A stretch of 64,000 nucleotides of DNA. Origin: Embleya sp049739465. Its GTDB lineage: Bacteria > Actinomycetota > Actinomycetes > Streptomycetales > Streptomycetaceae. The notes below the pieces were generated by a model. It was not told the origin of the DNA. It did no database searches and worked only from the letters and a program-made list of their open reading frames with translations. The position numbers were made by a program, and so were the translations under genes. Below are positions 16,267-25,553 of this stretch, piece by piece; position 1 is the first letter of the stretch, and every line of letters starts with the position of its first letter. The stretch spans positions 338,073-402,072 of the forward strand of contig NZ_JBMHHY010000004.1 in the NCBI RefSeq assembly GCF_049739465.1, read 5' to 3'.

Positions 16267-17994
16267 TCAGGGCATCGAGCGCAGGTGGGCCGAGATGGTG
16301 TCGGCCAGGGCGTAACCGGCGGTGGCGTCCCAGTTGATCGACCACGTCATCGCACCGCGGATGGTCGGCCATGTGCTCGTCGGTCGGTAGCTGCCGCAAC
16401 TGGTGCCCTGGGCCAGGCAGTCCAGCGCGTTGTCGACCACGCCGGGCGGGACGTAGCCGCTGCCCGCCGCACGGCCGGTGGCCGGGACACCCAGGGCCAC
16501 CTGGTCGGGGCGCAGGCCGCCCTGGAGTTGGAGGCACGCCTGGGCGGTGAGGAAGTCGACGCCGCCCTGTGCGTACAGGTTCTGGTCGCAGCCGAACATG
16601 GTGCCGGAGTTGTAGTACTGCATGTGCACGATGGTCAGGATGTCCTTGATGGTCAGCGCGAGTTGGAAGTAGGCCGCCTGGGTGGACTGCATGTCCAGGG
16701 TCTGCGGGGCCATCGTGATGATCAGCGATGTGCCGATCTGCGCCCGGACCGCGCGCAGCGCGGTGGCCAGGTAGGTCGGGCTGACGCCGTTCTCGAGGTC
16801 GATGTCGATGCCGTCGAAGCCGTATTCGCGCAGCAGCCCCGTCGCGGTGCTCGCGAAGGTGGCCGCCGAGGCGTCGTCGCCGACCCAGACCGCGCCCAGT
16901 TCGCCGCCGACGGACAGGATCACCTTCTGGCCGCGTGCGTGCATCGTGGCGATGTCGGCCTTGAGGTCGGCGTTGGTGTAGCCGCCGAGCGCGGTGGACA
17001 GGCCCGGGTCGACGCCGAAGGTGATCGCGCCCCAGCGGCTCCGGTCGGCCTCGGCGAAGGCGACCGCGACCAGGTTGTAGGACGCGGGCACGTCGCGCAG
17101 CCGCAGTGCCGTCGAGCCGTTGACGAAGTTGTGCCAGTAGCCGGTCATCACCCGCTTGGGCAGCCCGGTCGGGTCCTGCCCGGTGGGCCCGTCCGGCCCG
17201 GTGGTGGCGGTCACCGGCGCGGAACGGGCGGAGGTACCGGCGCTGTTCGTGGCGGCGACGGAGAAGGTGTAGGCGGTCTGCGGGGTCAGGCCGGCCACCT
17301 CGGCCGAGGTGCCGGCGACGGTGGCCACCTTGGTGTCGGCCCGGTAGACGTCGTACCCGGTCGCCCCCGGCACCGCGGCCCAGCCGAGGGTGACGCTGCG
17401 CGCGGTGGTGCCGGTGACGGCCAGGCCGGTGGGGACGGCCGGGATCGTGGTGGAGCCGCCCGGGCCGAGGAGCGAGACGTCGTCGGCGTAGTAGGCGGGT
17501 TGGCCGTACCAGCCGTTGAGGTGGATCGTCACGCTGGTGGTGTTCGCCCCGGTGCGGAACGACGTGGTGAGTTGTTGCCAGGTGGGGGCCGAGGAGGTCC
17601 AGGTGGACACGTCGGTGGTGCCGGTGCCGCTCGCGCCGAGGTAGATGTAGGAGCCCTGGACCCACGCCGACATGGTGTAGGCCGAGTCGGGCCGAACGGC
17701 CACGGTCTGGCTGCAACGGGCGTTGTCCCCGCCGGTCGGAGCGGCCTTGAGCGCGCCGGCGCCGCTGTGTACGGGGTTGCCGGTGGCGCTGCCGCTGCCG
17801 CCGGAGCAGGTCCAGCCGGACAGGCCGGACTCGAAGCCGCCGTTGACGATCAGTTCGGCAGCGGCGGCGGTGCCGGCGGCGGGCGCGGGCGCGGCGAGCG
17901 TGACCAGGCTCGCCGAGGCCAGTGCGCAGGCCGCGAGCAGCGCGGTGAGATACCTGCGCGGCGCATGGGTCTTCCTGGGACGTGGTGGTTCCAT
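16267..17994 (-). CDS. Secreted GH18 chitinase with CBM and fibronectin type III domains
   Basis: Secreted enzyme of 575 residues that hydrolyses chitin beta-1,4 links. Order: signal peptide (about residues 12-40, ending APAAG), a carbohydrate-binding module (ELIVNGGFESGLSGW, about 45-185), an FnIII domain (IPAVPTGLAVTGTTA to VTATTG, about 190-280), and a GH18 barrel from about 290. The catalytic motif DGIDIDLE runs from 394 to 401 with Glu401 as acid. MTGYWHNF and WSINWD are the usual barrel ends. GGGAGG precedes ATG17994. This is the layout of Streptomyces chitinases. The upstream region carries a DasR-like site, so induction by chitin-derived aminosugars is expected. Confidence 0.95.
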   Translation of the reverse strand: MEPPRPRKTHAPRRYLTALLAACALASASLVTLAAPAPAAGTAAAAELIVNGGFESGLSGWTCSGGSGSATGNPVHSGAGALKAAPTGGDNARCSQTVAVRPDSAYTMSAWVQGSYIYLGASGTGTTDVSTWTSSAPTWQQLTTSFRTGANTTSVTIHLNGWYGQPAYYADDVSLLGPGGSTTIPAVPTGLAVTGTTARSVTLGWAAVPGATGYDVYRADTKVATVAGTSAEVAGLTPQTAYTFSVAATNSAGTSARSAPVTATTGPDGPTGQDPTGLPKRVMTGYWHNFVNGSTALRLRDVPASYNLVAVAFAEADRSRWGAITFGVDPGLSTALGGYTNADLKADIATMHARGQKVILSVGGELGAVWVGDDASAATFASTATGLLREYGFDGIDIDLENGVSPTYLATALRAVRAQIGTSLIITMAPQTLDMQSTQAAYFQLALTIKDILTIVHMQYYNSGTMFGCDQNLYAQGGVDFLTAQACLQLQGGLRPDQVALGVPATGRAAGSGYVPPGVVDNALDCLAQGTSCGSYRPTSTWPTIRGAMTWSINWDATAGYALADTISAHLRSMP

Positions 17995-18062
17995 CGTCGG
18001 TGCCTCCCGTACCGGCCCGGGCAGCGGTGCCCGCGGGCGTGGGTGGTGTGCGTGGGGCACGA

Positions 18063-18107
18063 ACGCTGGCCCCGGCGCGCCGGGACTGTCAATAGGTCTG
18101 GACCAAT
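18063..18107 (-). promoter_or_regulatory. Chitinase promoter with DasR-responsive element (dre)
   Basis: 18092-18107 matches the DasR consensus ACTGGTCTAGACCAGT at 12 of 16 positions, keeping the GGTCT/GACCA core. On the minus strand a perfect TTGACA -35 occupies 18092-18087, abutting the dre. CAGCGT 18 bases further (18068-18063) is a plausible -10. DasR represses chitinase genes in Streptomyces through such sites. Confidence 0.75.
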
Positions 18108-18256
18108 TTTGCCGACCTGGGAAATTCCGTCGAATCCGGAACCGTCGGGGGTGGGTGTGGGCCCACCCCGGACGGGGTCTGACCGGATGGGACGCGCGGC
18201 CGCGCGCCGATGTACTTGAGCCGGAAGGAACGGCTCACACGGGGAGAGACAAAGCG

Positions 18257-19468
18257 ATGACAGTACGAATCGGCAGGCGTGGTCGGGCGATCGGCGGTGG
18301 CGTGGCGGCGCTGGTGGCAGCGGTGGCGCTGGCCGGGTCGGCCGGGGTGCCGGCCTCGGCGGGCGGGCAGCCCGGCCGCTACGACGACGCGGCGCTGCGC
18401 AAGGACCTGCGCACCGTGGCGGCGGCGGCCGACGGGGTGAACCTGGTCGCCCGGGTGCAGACCGAGCACGGCACGATCCAGGCCAGGTCGGGCACCGCCG
18501 GTCCGGGGACCCGCACCCCCGTCCCGTGGGACGCGCGGTTCCGGATCGCCAGTACGAGCAAGACGTTCACCGCGACCGTGGCATTGCAACTGGTCGCCGA
18601 GGGCCGCCTGTCGCTGGACGACACCGTCGAGCACTGGCTGCCGGGGGTGGTCAAGGGCAACGGCAACGACGGTGCCCGGATCACCGTGCGCGATCTGCTC
18701 CGGCAGACCAGCGGGCTGTTCGACTACGTCAACGACCCGCAGGTGCAGGCGACGCTGTTCGGCGACTTCGAGAAGATCCGCAACGACGCCACGCCCGGCC
18801 GGGACTGGGTCGCCATCGCGATGCGCCACGCGCCGAACTTCACACCGGATCGGGCGAACCCGAGGTGGGCCTACTCGAACACCAACTACCTGCTCGCCGG
18901 GATGATCATCGAGCGCGCCGGCGGGCTGCCCTGGCGCGAGCAGGTCGAGCACCGGATCATCGTCCCGCTGGGCCTGCGGGACACCTCGGTCCCCGGCGCC
19001 AACCCGTTCCTGACCGGCCCGCACAACCGGGTGCGGCTGGCCCTGCCCGGCGGCCCGGTGGACACCACCGACACGAGCATCGAGCACGACGCCGACTCGG
19101 GCGTGGTCAGCACCACCGCCGATCTGAACACGTTCTTCGCCGCGCTGATGGGCGGCCGACTGCTGCCGCCGGCGCAACTGGCCGAGATGCGCCGCACCGT
19201 GGACCGGGCCACCGCCCCGGCGGAGGACCTGGCCGAATGGCCGCAGGGCGGCTACGGCCTGGGCCTGCGCTACGTCCCGCTCGGCTGCGGCGGCGGCTAC
19301 TGGCACCACGAGGGCGACGGCCTGGGCAGCTACACCCGCACCGCCGCGACCGCCGACGGCAAGCGCACAGTGGCGATCTCCATCACCGCCACCGGCACCG
19401 CACCCGACCTGCCCCGCCTCAACACGGCCACCCGTGCCCTGGTCGAACACGCCCTGTGCGCACGCTGA
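18257..19468 (+). CDS. Secreted serine hydrolase (beta-lactamase / D-Ala carboxypeptidase superfamily)
   Basis: Exported penicillin-binding-protein-fold enzyme of 403 residues. A signal peptide covers about residues 1-36. Catalytic motifs are STSK (Ser99 to Lys102), YSN in RWAYSNTNYLLAG, and HEGDG near the C-terminus in place of KTG. This is the class C beta-lactamase/DD-peptidase arrangement, seen in Streptomyces R61-like enzymes. GGGGAG precedes ATG18257. A TGAGCCG hairpin (18217-18237) sits in its leader. It could be a DD-carboxypeptidase or an esterase; the sequence does not decide. Confidence 0.9.
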   Translation: MTVRIGRRGRAIGGGVAALVAAVALAGSAGVPASAGGQPGRYDDAALRKDLRTVAAAADGVNLVARVQTEHGTIQARSGTAGPGTRTPVPWDARFRIASTSKTFTATVALQLVAEGRLSLDDTVEHWLPGVVKGNGNDGARITVRDLLRQTSGLFDYVNDPQVQATLFGDFEKIRNDATPGRDWVAIAMRHAPNFTPDRANPRWAYSNTNYLLAGMIIERAGGLPWREQVEHRIIVPLGLRDTSVPGANPFLTGPHNRVRLALPGGPVDTTDTSIEHDADSGVVSTTADLNTFFAALMGGRLLPPAQLAEMRRTVDRATAPAEDLAEWPQGGYGLGLRYVPLGCGGGYWHHEGDGLGSYTRTAATADGKRTVAISITATGTAPDLPRLNTATRALVEHALCAR

Positions 19469-19482
19469 TCGGGTCGCCGCGA

Positions 19483-19557
19483 GTGCCGCGCCCGGCGACG
19501 TTTGCCCCGGCGCCGGGACGGGCGCCGGGACGGGGTGAACGTCGCCGGGCGTGGCAC
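19483..19557. terminator. Bidirectional terminator between convergent genes
   Basis: Arms 19483-19502 and 19538-19557 pair at 19 of 20 positions, with a further GC-rich inner stem. The right arm ends at the stop codon of the minus-strand metallophosphoesterase, so it can serve both genes. Confidence 0.85.
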
Positions 19558-20351
19558 TACGTGGTCAGCAACACCACGCGCCCGTCCACGTTGAGTACCC
19601 GACCGCCGGGCGCGGCGGACACCGGTACCGCCCACCCCACATGCCCGCACACGGTCAGCGCGGGCGGGCGCAGCCGGAGCCGGGCGGCGAGTTCGGCCCG
19701 ACCCACCTGGCCGGCTCCCCGCCCGGGCGGCCCCTCGTGCAGGACCAGTACCGACGGGTCCTCGGCCAGTACCCGATCGAGCAGCCCGGTCTGGGTGCGC
19801 GCGTCGCGCCGGCCGGGGCGGGCCGGGTCGCCGATGATCCGCCCCACGCCGCCGAACCGTACGCCGCCCACCACCACACAATCCCCGTCGAGCAGCGCGA
19901 CCCGCGCGCCCGCCTCGGCCAACTCCCCCGCCGCCACCACGTCGTGGTTGCCCGCGACGCCCAACACGAACGAGCATCCGGCGGCGGCGAACGCCCACCA
20001 CACGTCCCGCACCGCCCCACCGGCCCCGCGCCGATCCGCCGCCGGCGCCGAGTACAGGTCGCCCGCGAGCAGCACACCGACCCGCTCCGGCGCCGGCACC
20101 CACCCCTCCCCCGCCCACACCGTCAGGAAGTCGGCCAACGCCACGCCCAGCAGCACCGGCGGCCCACCCCACGGCGACGGCGCGACGCCCTGCAGGTCAC
20201 CGGCCACCAACACCGCGTCACACCCCGCCGGCAGCCGGTCCACCCGCAACCGCCCCACCGGCAACCGCGCGCCCTCGACGCCACCGCCCCGCCGCGCCCG
20301 CCGATAGCCGACCTCGGTCAGCGCCACCGGCTCCCCATCGACGATCCGCAT
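19557..20351 (-). CDS. Metallophosphoesterase
   Basis: Predicted cytoplasmic calcineurin-like phosphoesterase of 264 residues. Metal-binding motifs in order: AVLVAGDLQG and VGVLLAGDLYS, GVAGNHDVV, LVLHEGPPG and CGHVGW. The usual first GDxH is not obvious near the N-terminus, so it belongs to a divergent subgroup. A TATCGT -10-like box (20363-20358) ends six bases before the ATG, suggesting a leaderless message. It shares this short intergenic region with a divergent small membrane protein gene. Substrate unknown. Confidence 0.75.
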   Translation of the reverse strand: MRIVDGEPVALTEVGYRRARRGGGVEGARLPVGRLRVDRLPAGCDAVLVAGDLQGVAPSPWGGPPVLLGVALADFLTVWAGEGWVPAPERVGVLLAGDLYSAPAADRRGAGGAVRDVWWAFAAAGCSFVLGVAGNHDVVAAGELAEAGARVALLDGDCVVVGGVRFGGVGRIIGDPARPGRRDARTQTGLLDRVLAEDPSVLVLHEGPPGRGAGQVGRAELAARLRLRPPALTVCGHVGWAVPVSAAPGGRVLNVDGRVVLLTT

Positions 20352-20395
20352 CCCCGCACGATAGGGGCCGATCCCGAGGATCTACGCTGGCGAGC

Positions 20396-20668
20396 GTGCC
20401 AAACGACGACGAACCGGTCTTCAAGCGGAGCAGGTGGGGGGTCCACCGCTACGAGTACAACGTGCGAAACCCCATCGGCCTGACGCTGACCGTGCTCACC
20501 CTGATCGCCGCCGGGGTCCTGCTCCTGCTGATGCACAACCACGCCGGCCCGTTCGCCACCCCCGACCCGCCACGCTGGACGCCCCCCGCGGTGACGCAGT
20601 GGGACCCGCCGATCGGGTCACTCCCGAGCTGCCATACGTGCACGCCTTCGGCGACCCACTCCCCCTAG
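20396..20668 (+). CDS. Small single-pass membrane protein
   Basis: Unrecognised protein of 90 residues. A charged start (PNDDEPVFKRSRWGVHRYEYN) is followed by one hydrophobic helix (about residues 27-43) and a Pro/Trp-rich tail with two Cys. TACGCT at 20383-20388 ends seven bases before GTG20396 and no ribosome site is present, so the message may be leaderless. It is divergent from the metallophosphoesterase. No function can be given. Confidence 0.6.
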   Translation: MPNDDEPVFKRSRWGVHRYEYNVRNPIGLTLTVLTLIAAGVLLLLMHNHAGPFATPDPPRWTPPAVTQWDPPIGSLPSCHTCTPSATHSP

Positions 20669-20696
20669 GGCGCACACTGCAACGGGCCCCACCCGC

Positions 20697-21911
20697 TCAG
20701 TCCCGCACCGCCCCCAGCCGTTCGTCGCGCAACCGCCGGGCCCGCAGCACCAGTTCGAGTTCGAAGCGGCGATCCGGCCGGTCCATCTCGTCGCCCAACA
20801 GCTCGCGGATCTGCCGCAGCCGATAGCGCACGGTCTGCGCGTGCACCCCGAGCCGGGCGGCGATCTCCGGTGCGCCGCCCCGGGTCTCCAGCCACGCGAG
20901 CAATGTCTCGGCCAGCCGCCGGGCATGCGTGGGCGAGCAGTTGTCCAGCGGTGCCAGACAGCGCCGGGCCAGGTCCTCGATCAGTTCCTCGGGCGGCAGC
21001 AGGACCAGCGCCTCGGTGTGTTCGGTACAGCGGATCACCCGCCCCTCGGGCAGTTGGCCGCGTTCCATCAGGCGCAGCGCCGTACACGCCCAGTGCAGCG
21101 ACTTGGGCGCGTCGGCGAGCGGTACGGACGGGCCGATCGCGCCCGACCACCCGGCCATCACCCGACGCAGCAGTTCGGGGCGGCCGGCCGCGTCCGGGTC
21201 GGGCAGGATCATCCGGGGCCGCTCGCACTCCATGTCCAGGAGCACATCCCGGCCCACCGCCGGCGCCACCGCGTCCGGGGCCGGGCGCAACAGCACGCCG
21301 ACGGCCACCTGTTCGGGCAACATCCAGCCGATCCGGGCGGCGTGTTCGGCCAGCGCGCCGGCCGGCTCGGTGCCGTATTCGGTGAGCATCAGCTTGATCA
21401 ACCGTTTCTGCGCCCACAGTCGTTCGCCCACCTGCCGGGCCGCCGCCTCCGCGTAGCCGTGCACGGACTGGGCGACCAGCCCGTCCAGGTACTCGAAGCC
21501 CGCCTCGGCCAGTTCGTACATGGCCGGCGGCGGGATCTCCACCTGCTGGCCGATCTCGGCCAGTCGCCGCCAGGCCAGCCGTACGCCCAGCCGATACACC
21601 GCCTGGAGCGAATCGAGCGTGCGGCCCTGGAGCACCTCCGCGCGGCCGAACATCTCGAAGATCTCCAGGCGTTCGTGCCTGCGGTCGTCGGTGGCGAGCA
21701 GGTGTTCGACGAAGTCGACCAGGGCGTGGCGGATGGCGACCAGGGCCATCGGCTCGCCCGACTCGTCCGGCACCAGCGGCAGGCCGGGATATTCGATCCG
21801 GATGTCGCGCAGGATGTCCCGCGCCAGCTCGGGGATCTCGGCCATGGCCAGATCGGCGAACCGGCGCAGTTGCGGCCGGGGTACATCCCGCCAGGCGGTG
21901 CGCACGCTCAT
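20697..21911 (-). CDS. PucR/CdaR-type helix-turn-helix regulator
   Basis: Cytoplasmic regulator of 404 residues. The N-terminal two thirds form a helical sensor-like part (LQAVYRLGVRLAWRRLAEIG) followed by a GGDEF-like fold as in CdaR proteins. The C-terminus is the PucR HTH_30 domain: ETLLAWLETRGGAPEIAARL, then VHAQTVRYRLRQIRELLGDE. ATG21911 is chosen because GGGAGAGG precedes it. Such proteins are numerous in Streptomyces and their ligands are mostly unknown. It lacks the PucR_1 domain found in the regulator at 103-1704. Confidence 0.88.
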   Translation of the reverse strand: MSVRTAWRDVPRPQLRRFADLAMAEIPELARDILRDIRIEYPGLPLVPDESGEPMALVAIRHALVDFVEHLLATDDRRHERLEIFEMFGRAEVLQGRTLDSLQAVYRLGVRLAWRRLAEIGQQVEIPPPAMYELAEAGFEYLDGLVAQSVHGYAEAAARQVGERLWAQKRLIKLMLTEYGTEPAGALAEHAARIGWMLPEQVAVGVLLRPAPDAVAPAVGRDVLLDMECERPRMILPDPDAAGRPELLRRVMAGWSGAIGPSVPLADAPKSLHWACTALRLMERGQLPEGRVIRCTEHTEALVLLPPEELIEDLARRCLAPLDNCSPTHARRLAETLLAWLETRGGAPEIAARLGVHAQTVRYRLRQIRELLGDEMDRPDRRFELELVLRARRLRDERLGAVRD

Positions 21912-22003
21912 GTCGCCTCTCCCTCGCGGCGGATGGTCGACGCCGGTGCCCGAACGCACGAACGGCCGTTGCCGGCTGCGGTTCCCGGCTCGCGGGCTCG
22001 GCA

Positions 22004-22168
22004 TCAGGGCTGCGCGGTCGGGGGCGGCGGATCGTTCCGGAACGAGACGAGGGGGGTGTTCGGCTGATCGGGCGTGGTGTGCAGCGCGGCGACGATCCCG
22101 AACGCGGCTCCCACGGCGAGGGCGGCGGCGAGGATCACGGTCGATCCGGCGGCGAGCAGTCTGTGCAT
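22004..22168 (-). CDS. Small membrane protein (DUF2613-like)
   Basis: Protein of 54 residues with one N-terminal hydrophobic helix (LLAAGSTVILAAALAVGA) and a short extracytoplasmic tail ending in prolines. Size and layout resemble actinobacterial DUF2613 proteins, but the match is only by eye. ATG22168 follows GAGAGG at 11 bases; an upstream in-frame ATG at 22213 lacks a site. It lies in the gap between the CdaR-like regulator and the glycan cluster promoter. Confidence 0.5.
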   Translation of the reverse strand: MHRLLAAGSTVILAAALAVGAAFGIVAALHTTPDQPNTPLVSFRNDPPPPTAQP

Positions 22169-22249
22169 GCTTCGACGAGCCTCTCGATCGGAGGGCACCC
22201 CGCCCATTCCCATGCACCGGCTCTATATCAGCACAGTGTGCGAGGTGTA

Positions 22250-22279
22250 TTGACACTCCGTCAAGAGTGCGCCTACGGT
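22250..22279 (+). promoter_or_regulatory. Promoter of the envelope-glycan cluster
   Basis: TTGACA at 22250-22255 and TACGGT at 22274-22279 are separated by 18 bases, a good housekeeping-sigma promoter. The -35 is part of an inverted repeat (TTGAC, five bases, GTCAA, 22250-22264) that could bind a regulator. The leader is about 50 bases long. Confidence 0.7.
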
Positions 22280-22336
22280 TCCCGGCCTGAGACAGACGTG
22301 CACGTCCCCGAGGCCGCTCGCCGTCAGGAGTGCCGG

Positions 22337-23362
22337 ATGCGCCGCACCACTTCGTCCCGCTCGTCGATCCCGTCCCTGCTCCTGCTGGGCGCCGGAGTCT
22401 TCCTGCTCGTGCTGGCCGCGATGCTGGCCTGGTACGTCGAACCGCAGGCCAAGCGCACCCCCGTCGACATCGACGACACCGTGGTGTTCGCCGGTACCGG
22501 CAGCTACTTCGACACCACGACCCTCAAACCGGTCGACCACAAGACGCTCACCGTCACCCGCCACGTGCTCGGCAATGTCGCCGAGTCCGAGCGCAGCGGT
22601 CGGGCGGTGTGGGACGTGTCCACCACGATCGACACGCCGGACACGCTCACCTGGCACGACCCGCGCAAGTCGTACCAGTGGACGGTGGCCCGCTGGGTGA
22701 CCGACCGCCGCACCAATGCGCCCGTGCACTGCTGCGGGGAGACGCCGGCGATTGCGGGCGAGGCGTTCCTGAAGTTCCCGTTCGACCTGGAGAAGCGGCA
22801 ATACCGCTGGTGGGACGAGACGTTGGGGGCGGCGATCCCGCTCGACTACCGCGGCACCGCGAAGGTGCGCGGACACACCGGCTACCGCTTCACCGGCACC
22901 GTGCCGGACACCCGGATCGGCACCCGGCAGGTCCCGGGCACCCTGGTCGGGCTGCCCGCGCAGGGCCAGGTGATCGCCGAGGAGTGGTACGCGAACGCCG
23001 GCGTCGACCTGGTCGTCGATCAGCGCACCGGGCGGGTGATCAACGCCAAGATCGCGCCGCGCAAGACCCTGCGCGCGCCGGACGCGGCCACCGCGTCGGT
23101 GGTGCTCCTGAACAGCGACCGGATCGAGTTCACCCCCGAGACCCAGCGCAAACAGGTCGACCTGGCCAAGCACGACGACACCAAGCTGACCGTGGTCGGC
23201 GAACTCGCCCCGCTGGTGGCCTCGTTGCTCGGTGCCGTGCTCACCGCGGCCGGGGTGGTCCTGCTGGTCCGCGGCCCGCGCGAGCAGGGCGCGCGGCACC
23301 CGCGCCGGCGCCGATCGGCACCGGTGGCCGGGCCGGCCGCCGGCCGACCGGCACCGAGTTGA
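22337..23362 (+). CDS. DUF3068 (PorA-family-like) membrane protein
   Basis: Envelope protein of 341 residues. One N-terminal hydrophobic segment (LLLLGAGVFLLVLAAMLAWY, about 15-35), a long extracytoplasmic beta-rich domain, a second hydrophobic helix near 290-315 and a basic tail match DUF3068. Typical segments are WTVARWVTDRRTNAPVHCCG, FPFDLEKRQYRWWDETLG and EEWYANAGVDLVVDQRTG. CAGGAG precedes ATG22337. DUF3068 genes in actinobacteria often neighbour AftD-like and glycosyltransferase genes, as here. Molecular function unknown. Confidence 0.88.
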   Translation: MRRTTSSRSSIPSLLLLGAGVFLLVLAAMLAWYVEPQAKRTPVDIDDTVVFAGTGSYFDTTTLKPVDHKTLTVTRHVLGNVAESERSGRAVWDVSTTIDTPDTLTWHDPRKSYQWTVARWVTDRRTNAPVHCCGETPAIAGEAFLKFPFDLEKRQYRWWDETLGAAIPLDYRGTAKVRGHTGYRFTGTVPDTRIGTRQVPGTLVGLPAQGQVIAEEWYANAGVDLVVDQRTGRVINAKIAPRKTLRAPDAATASVVLLNSDRIEFTPETQRKQVDLAKHDDTKLTVVGELAPLVASLLGAVLTAAGVVLLVRGPREQGARHPRRRRSAPVAGPAAGRPAPS

Positions 23363-23551
23363 CGGTTCGTCGGAGCCGGCCGCGACGAAAGTTGTCACCT
23401 GGGTGAGTAGCAACCCCGCACGGCGTGCCCAAAACTACGAACTCACCCCGCACATCCCGTACTTCCCACGCACCGGCACCACGTTCGACCTCTTGGACCG
23501 TTTCGCGAACCGACCTCGTTCGATCCAGGCCAGAGACGAGTTGGAGCTCGC

Positions 23552-24736
23552 ATGCCCCAGCACGTACCCCCCGCGTTGCGTCCGGTGACGCCCCTGTCGT
23601 CGGTCGAACCCCCGTCGGCGCAGGCCCGCCGGCCACCGCCGCGTCCGCACCCTTCCCCACGTCGCATCGTCTTCCTGGCCCGCCGCGACCTGGCCAACCC
23701 GGCCGCCGGCGGGTCCGAGTTCCTGATCGACCGGCTGGCCGACGGGCTCACCGCCCGGGGACACCGGGTGACCCTGCTGTGCGGCGGGCCCGCCGCCGAG
23801 CGGGACTACCGGGTGATCTCGGCCGGCGGCGACGCCGACCACTACCTGCGCGCCCGTCGGGCCCTGGACCGCCGGGTCGGCGGCTGCGATCTGCTCGTCG
23901 AGGTGTGCAACGGGCTGCCCTATCTGACCCCGCTGTGGCACCGCGGCCCCACCCTGTGTCTGGTCAACCACGTGCACACCGACCAGTGGGGGATGCGCCT
24001 TCCCGGCCCGGCCGCCCGGCTCGGCCGCCGCCTGGAGCGCTGGGGCCTGGCCGGCGCCCATCGGGGCAATCTGATCGTCGCGGTGTCCGGCTCCACCGCC
24101 GCCGCGCTGCGTACGCTCGGCGTACCGGCCGACCGGATCCGGGTGGTGCACAACGGCGTCGAGGAACCCGGCCCGCTGCTCCCCGAGTCGGACCGACCGC
24201 TGTTCCTGGCGGTCGGCCGGCTGGTCGAGTACAAGCGGATCGACCTGCTGCTGCGGCTGTGGGAGCGGGTCCGCCCGGTGACCGGCGGCCGGCTGGTGAT
24301 CGTCGGCGACGGCCCCGAACGTGATCGGCTGCGCGCGCTCGCCGGACCGGGGGTGTTGTTCACCGGACACATTTCCGAGGCGGAGAAGCACCGACTCCTG
24401 TGCTCGGCCTGGTTGTTGCTGCATCCCTCCCTGGTCGAGGGCTGGGGCCTGGTGGTCACCGAGGCCGCCGCCCGCCGCACCCCCGCGATCGGCTTCGACA
24501 TCCCCGGGCTTCGCGACTCCATCGACGACGGCGTCACCGGCGTACTCGCCCACGGGGAAAGCTCGTTCGCCGCCGCGTGGTGCACCCTCGCGCTCAGCCC
24601 CGACCGCCGCGCCGCGATGCGCCGGGCGGCCGAACTGCGCGCCGCCCGCTACCGCTGGACCGCCACCGTGCGGCAGTTCCGCGCGGTGGCCGCGGAAGCC
24701 GCCGGCCGCGACACCGGCACCGGCACCGGGTGGTGA
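23552..24736 (+). CDS. GT4-family glycosyltransferase
   Basis: Cytoplasmic or membrane-associated GT-B glycosyltransferase of 394 residues. After a Pro-rich leader, IVFLARRDLANPAAGGSEFLIDRLADGL is the acceptor-domain start. RPLFLAVGRLVEYKRIDLLLRL opens the donor domain, and LLHPSLVEGWGLVVTEAAA carries the EX7E-type motif (Glu...Glu). It retains a nucleotide-sugar donor; the sugar is not predictable. It begins 190 bases after the DUF3068 gene. It is followed four bases later by a methyltransferase gene, suggesting one transcript. Confidence 0.93.
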   Translation: MPQHVPPALRPVTPLSSVEPPSAQARRPPPRPHPSPRRIVFLARRDLANPAAGGSEFLIDRLADGLTARGHRVTLLCGGPAAERDYRVISAGGDADHYLRARRALDRRVGGCDLLVEVCNGLPYLTPLWHRGPTLCLVNHVHTDQWGMRLPGPAARLGRRLERWGLAGAHRGNLIVAVSGSTAAALRTLGVPADRIRVVHNGVEEPGPLLPESDRPLFLAVGRLVEYKRIDLLLRLWERVRPVTGGRLVIVGDGPERDRLRALAGPGVLFTGHISEAEKHRLLCSAWLLLHPSLVEGWGLVVTEAAARRTPAIGFDIPGLRDSIDDGVTGVLAHGESSFAAAWCTLALSPDRRAAMRRAAELRAARYRWTATVRQFRAVAAEAAGRDTGTGTGW

Positions 24737-24740
24737 CCGC

Positions 24741-25466
24741 GTGAAGGACCCGTCGCTGCGCCGATCCATCGCGCTGTGCCAAGCCTTCCGGCACGAGCAG
24801 CGCGACCCGGACCGGTGCTACGACCTGCTCGCCCGCGACGCGGCCGACCAGGTCGAGCGGCACGTGCGGCTGCGCGGCCGGGTCGTGGTGGACGTGGGCG
24901 GCGGCAGCGGCCACTTCACCCGCGAGTTCCGCCGGCGCGGCGCGCACGGATTCCTCTTCGAGCCGGACCTGCGCGAGCTGACCGCGCGCGGCACCCCGCC
25001 CGAGGGCGCGGTCGTCGCCGACGGCTATCTGCTGCCCCTCGCGGACGGCGTGGCCGACGTGTGCTTCTCCTCCAACGTGCTCGAACACGTCGCCGACCCA
25101 CGCACGTTCCTCAGCGAACTGGTCCGGGTCACCCGCCCGGGCGGGCTGATCTACGTCTCCTTCACCAACTGGTTCTCCCCGTGGGGCGGCCACGAATGGG
25201 CACCCTGGCACTACCTGGGCGCCGAACGTGCCCGCGCCCGCTACCTGCGCCGCACCGGCCGACCCGCCAAGCACACCCTGGGCGAGAACCTGTACGCCGT
25301 ACACATCGGCCCCACGCTGCGCCACGTCCGGGCCCGCCCGGACGTGGCGGTGGTGTCCGCGCGCTCGCGCTACTGGCCCTTCCTCCCCGGCGCGGTCACC
25401 CGCGTGCCCGGCCTGCGGGAGCTCATCACCTGGAACCTGCTCCTCATTCTTCGGCGGTGCCCGTGA
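24741..25466 (+). CDS. Class I SAM methyltransferase
   Basis: Cytoplasmic enzyme of 241 residues. RVVVDVGGGSGHFTREF is the SAM-binding loop, DGYLLPLADGVADVCFSSNVLEHVADP covers motifs II-III, and RVTRPGGLIYVSFTNWFSPWGGHEW is typical of sugar or polyketide-glycan methyltransferases. GTG24741 follows the GT4 stop by four bases. Placed between GT4 and AftD-like genes, it probably methylates a sugar of the same glycan or its lipid carrier. Confidence 0.88.
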   Translation: MKDPSLRRSIALCQAFRHEQRDPDRCYDLLARDAADQVERHVRLRGRVVVDVGGGSGHFTREFRRRGAHGFLFEPDLRELTARGTPPEGAVVADGYLLPLADGVADVCFSSNVLEHVADPRTFLSELVRVTRPGGLIYVSFTNWFSPWGGHEWAPWHYLGAERARARYLRRTGRPAKHTLGENLYAVHIGPTLRHVRARPDVAVVSARSRYWPFLPGAVTRVPGLRELITWNLLLILRRCP

Positions 25467-25553
25467 CGGCGGCGCCATCGCCCGACGCATCCGTCGGTCC
25501 CGCTGCCGGCTCCCCGGCGCCCGGGTATCGCGCGCGCTTTGCAGGAGGCACTC

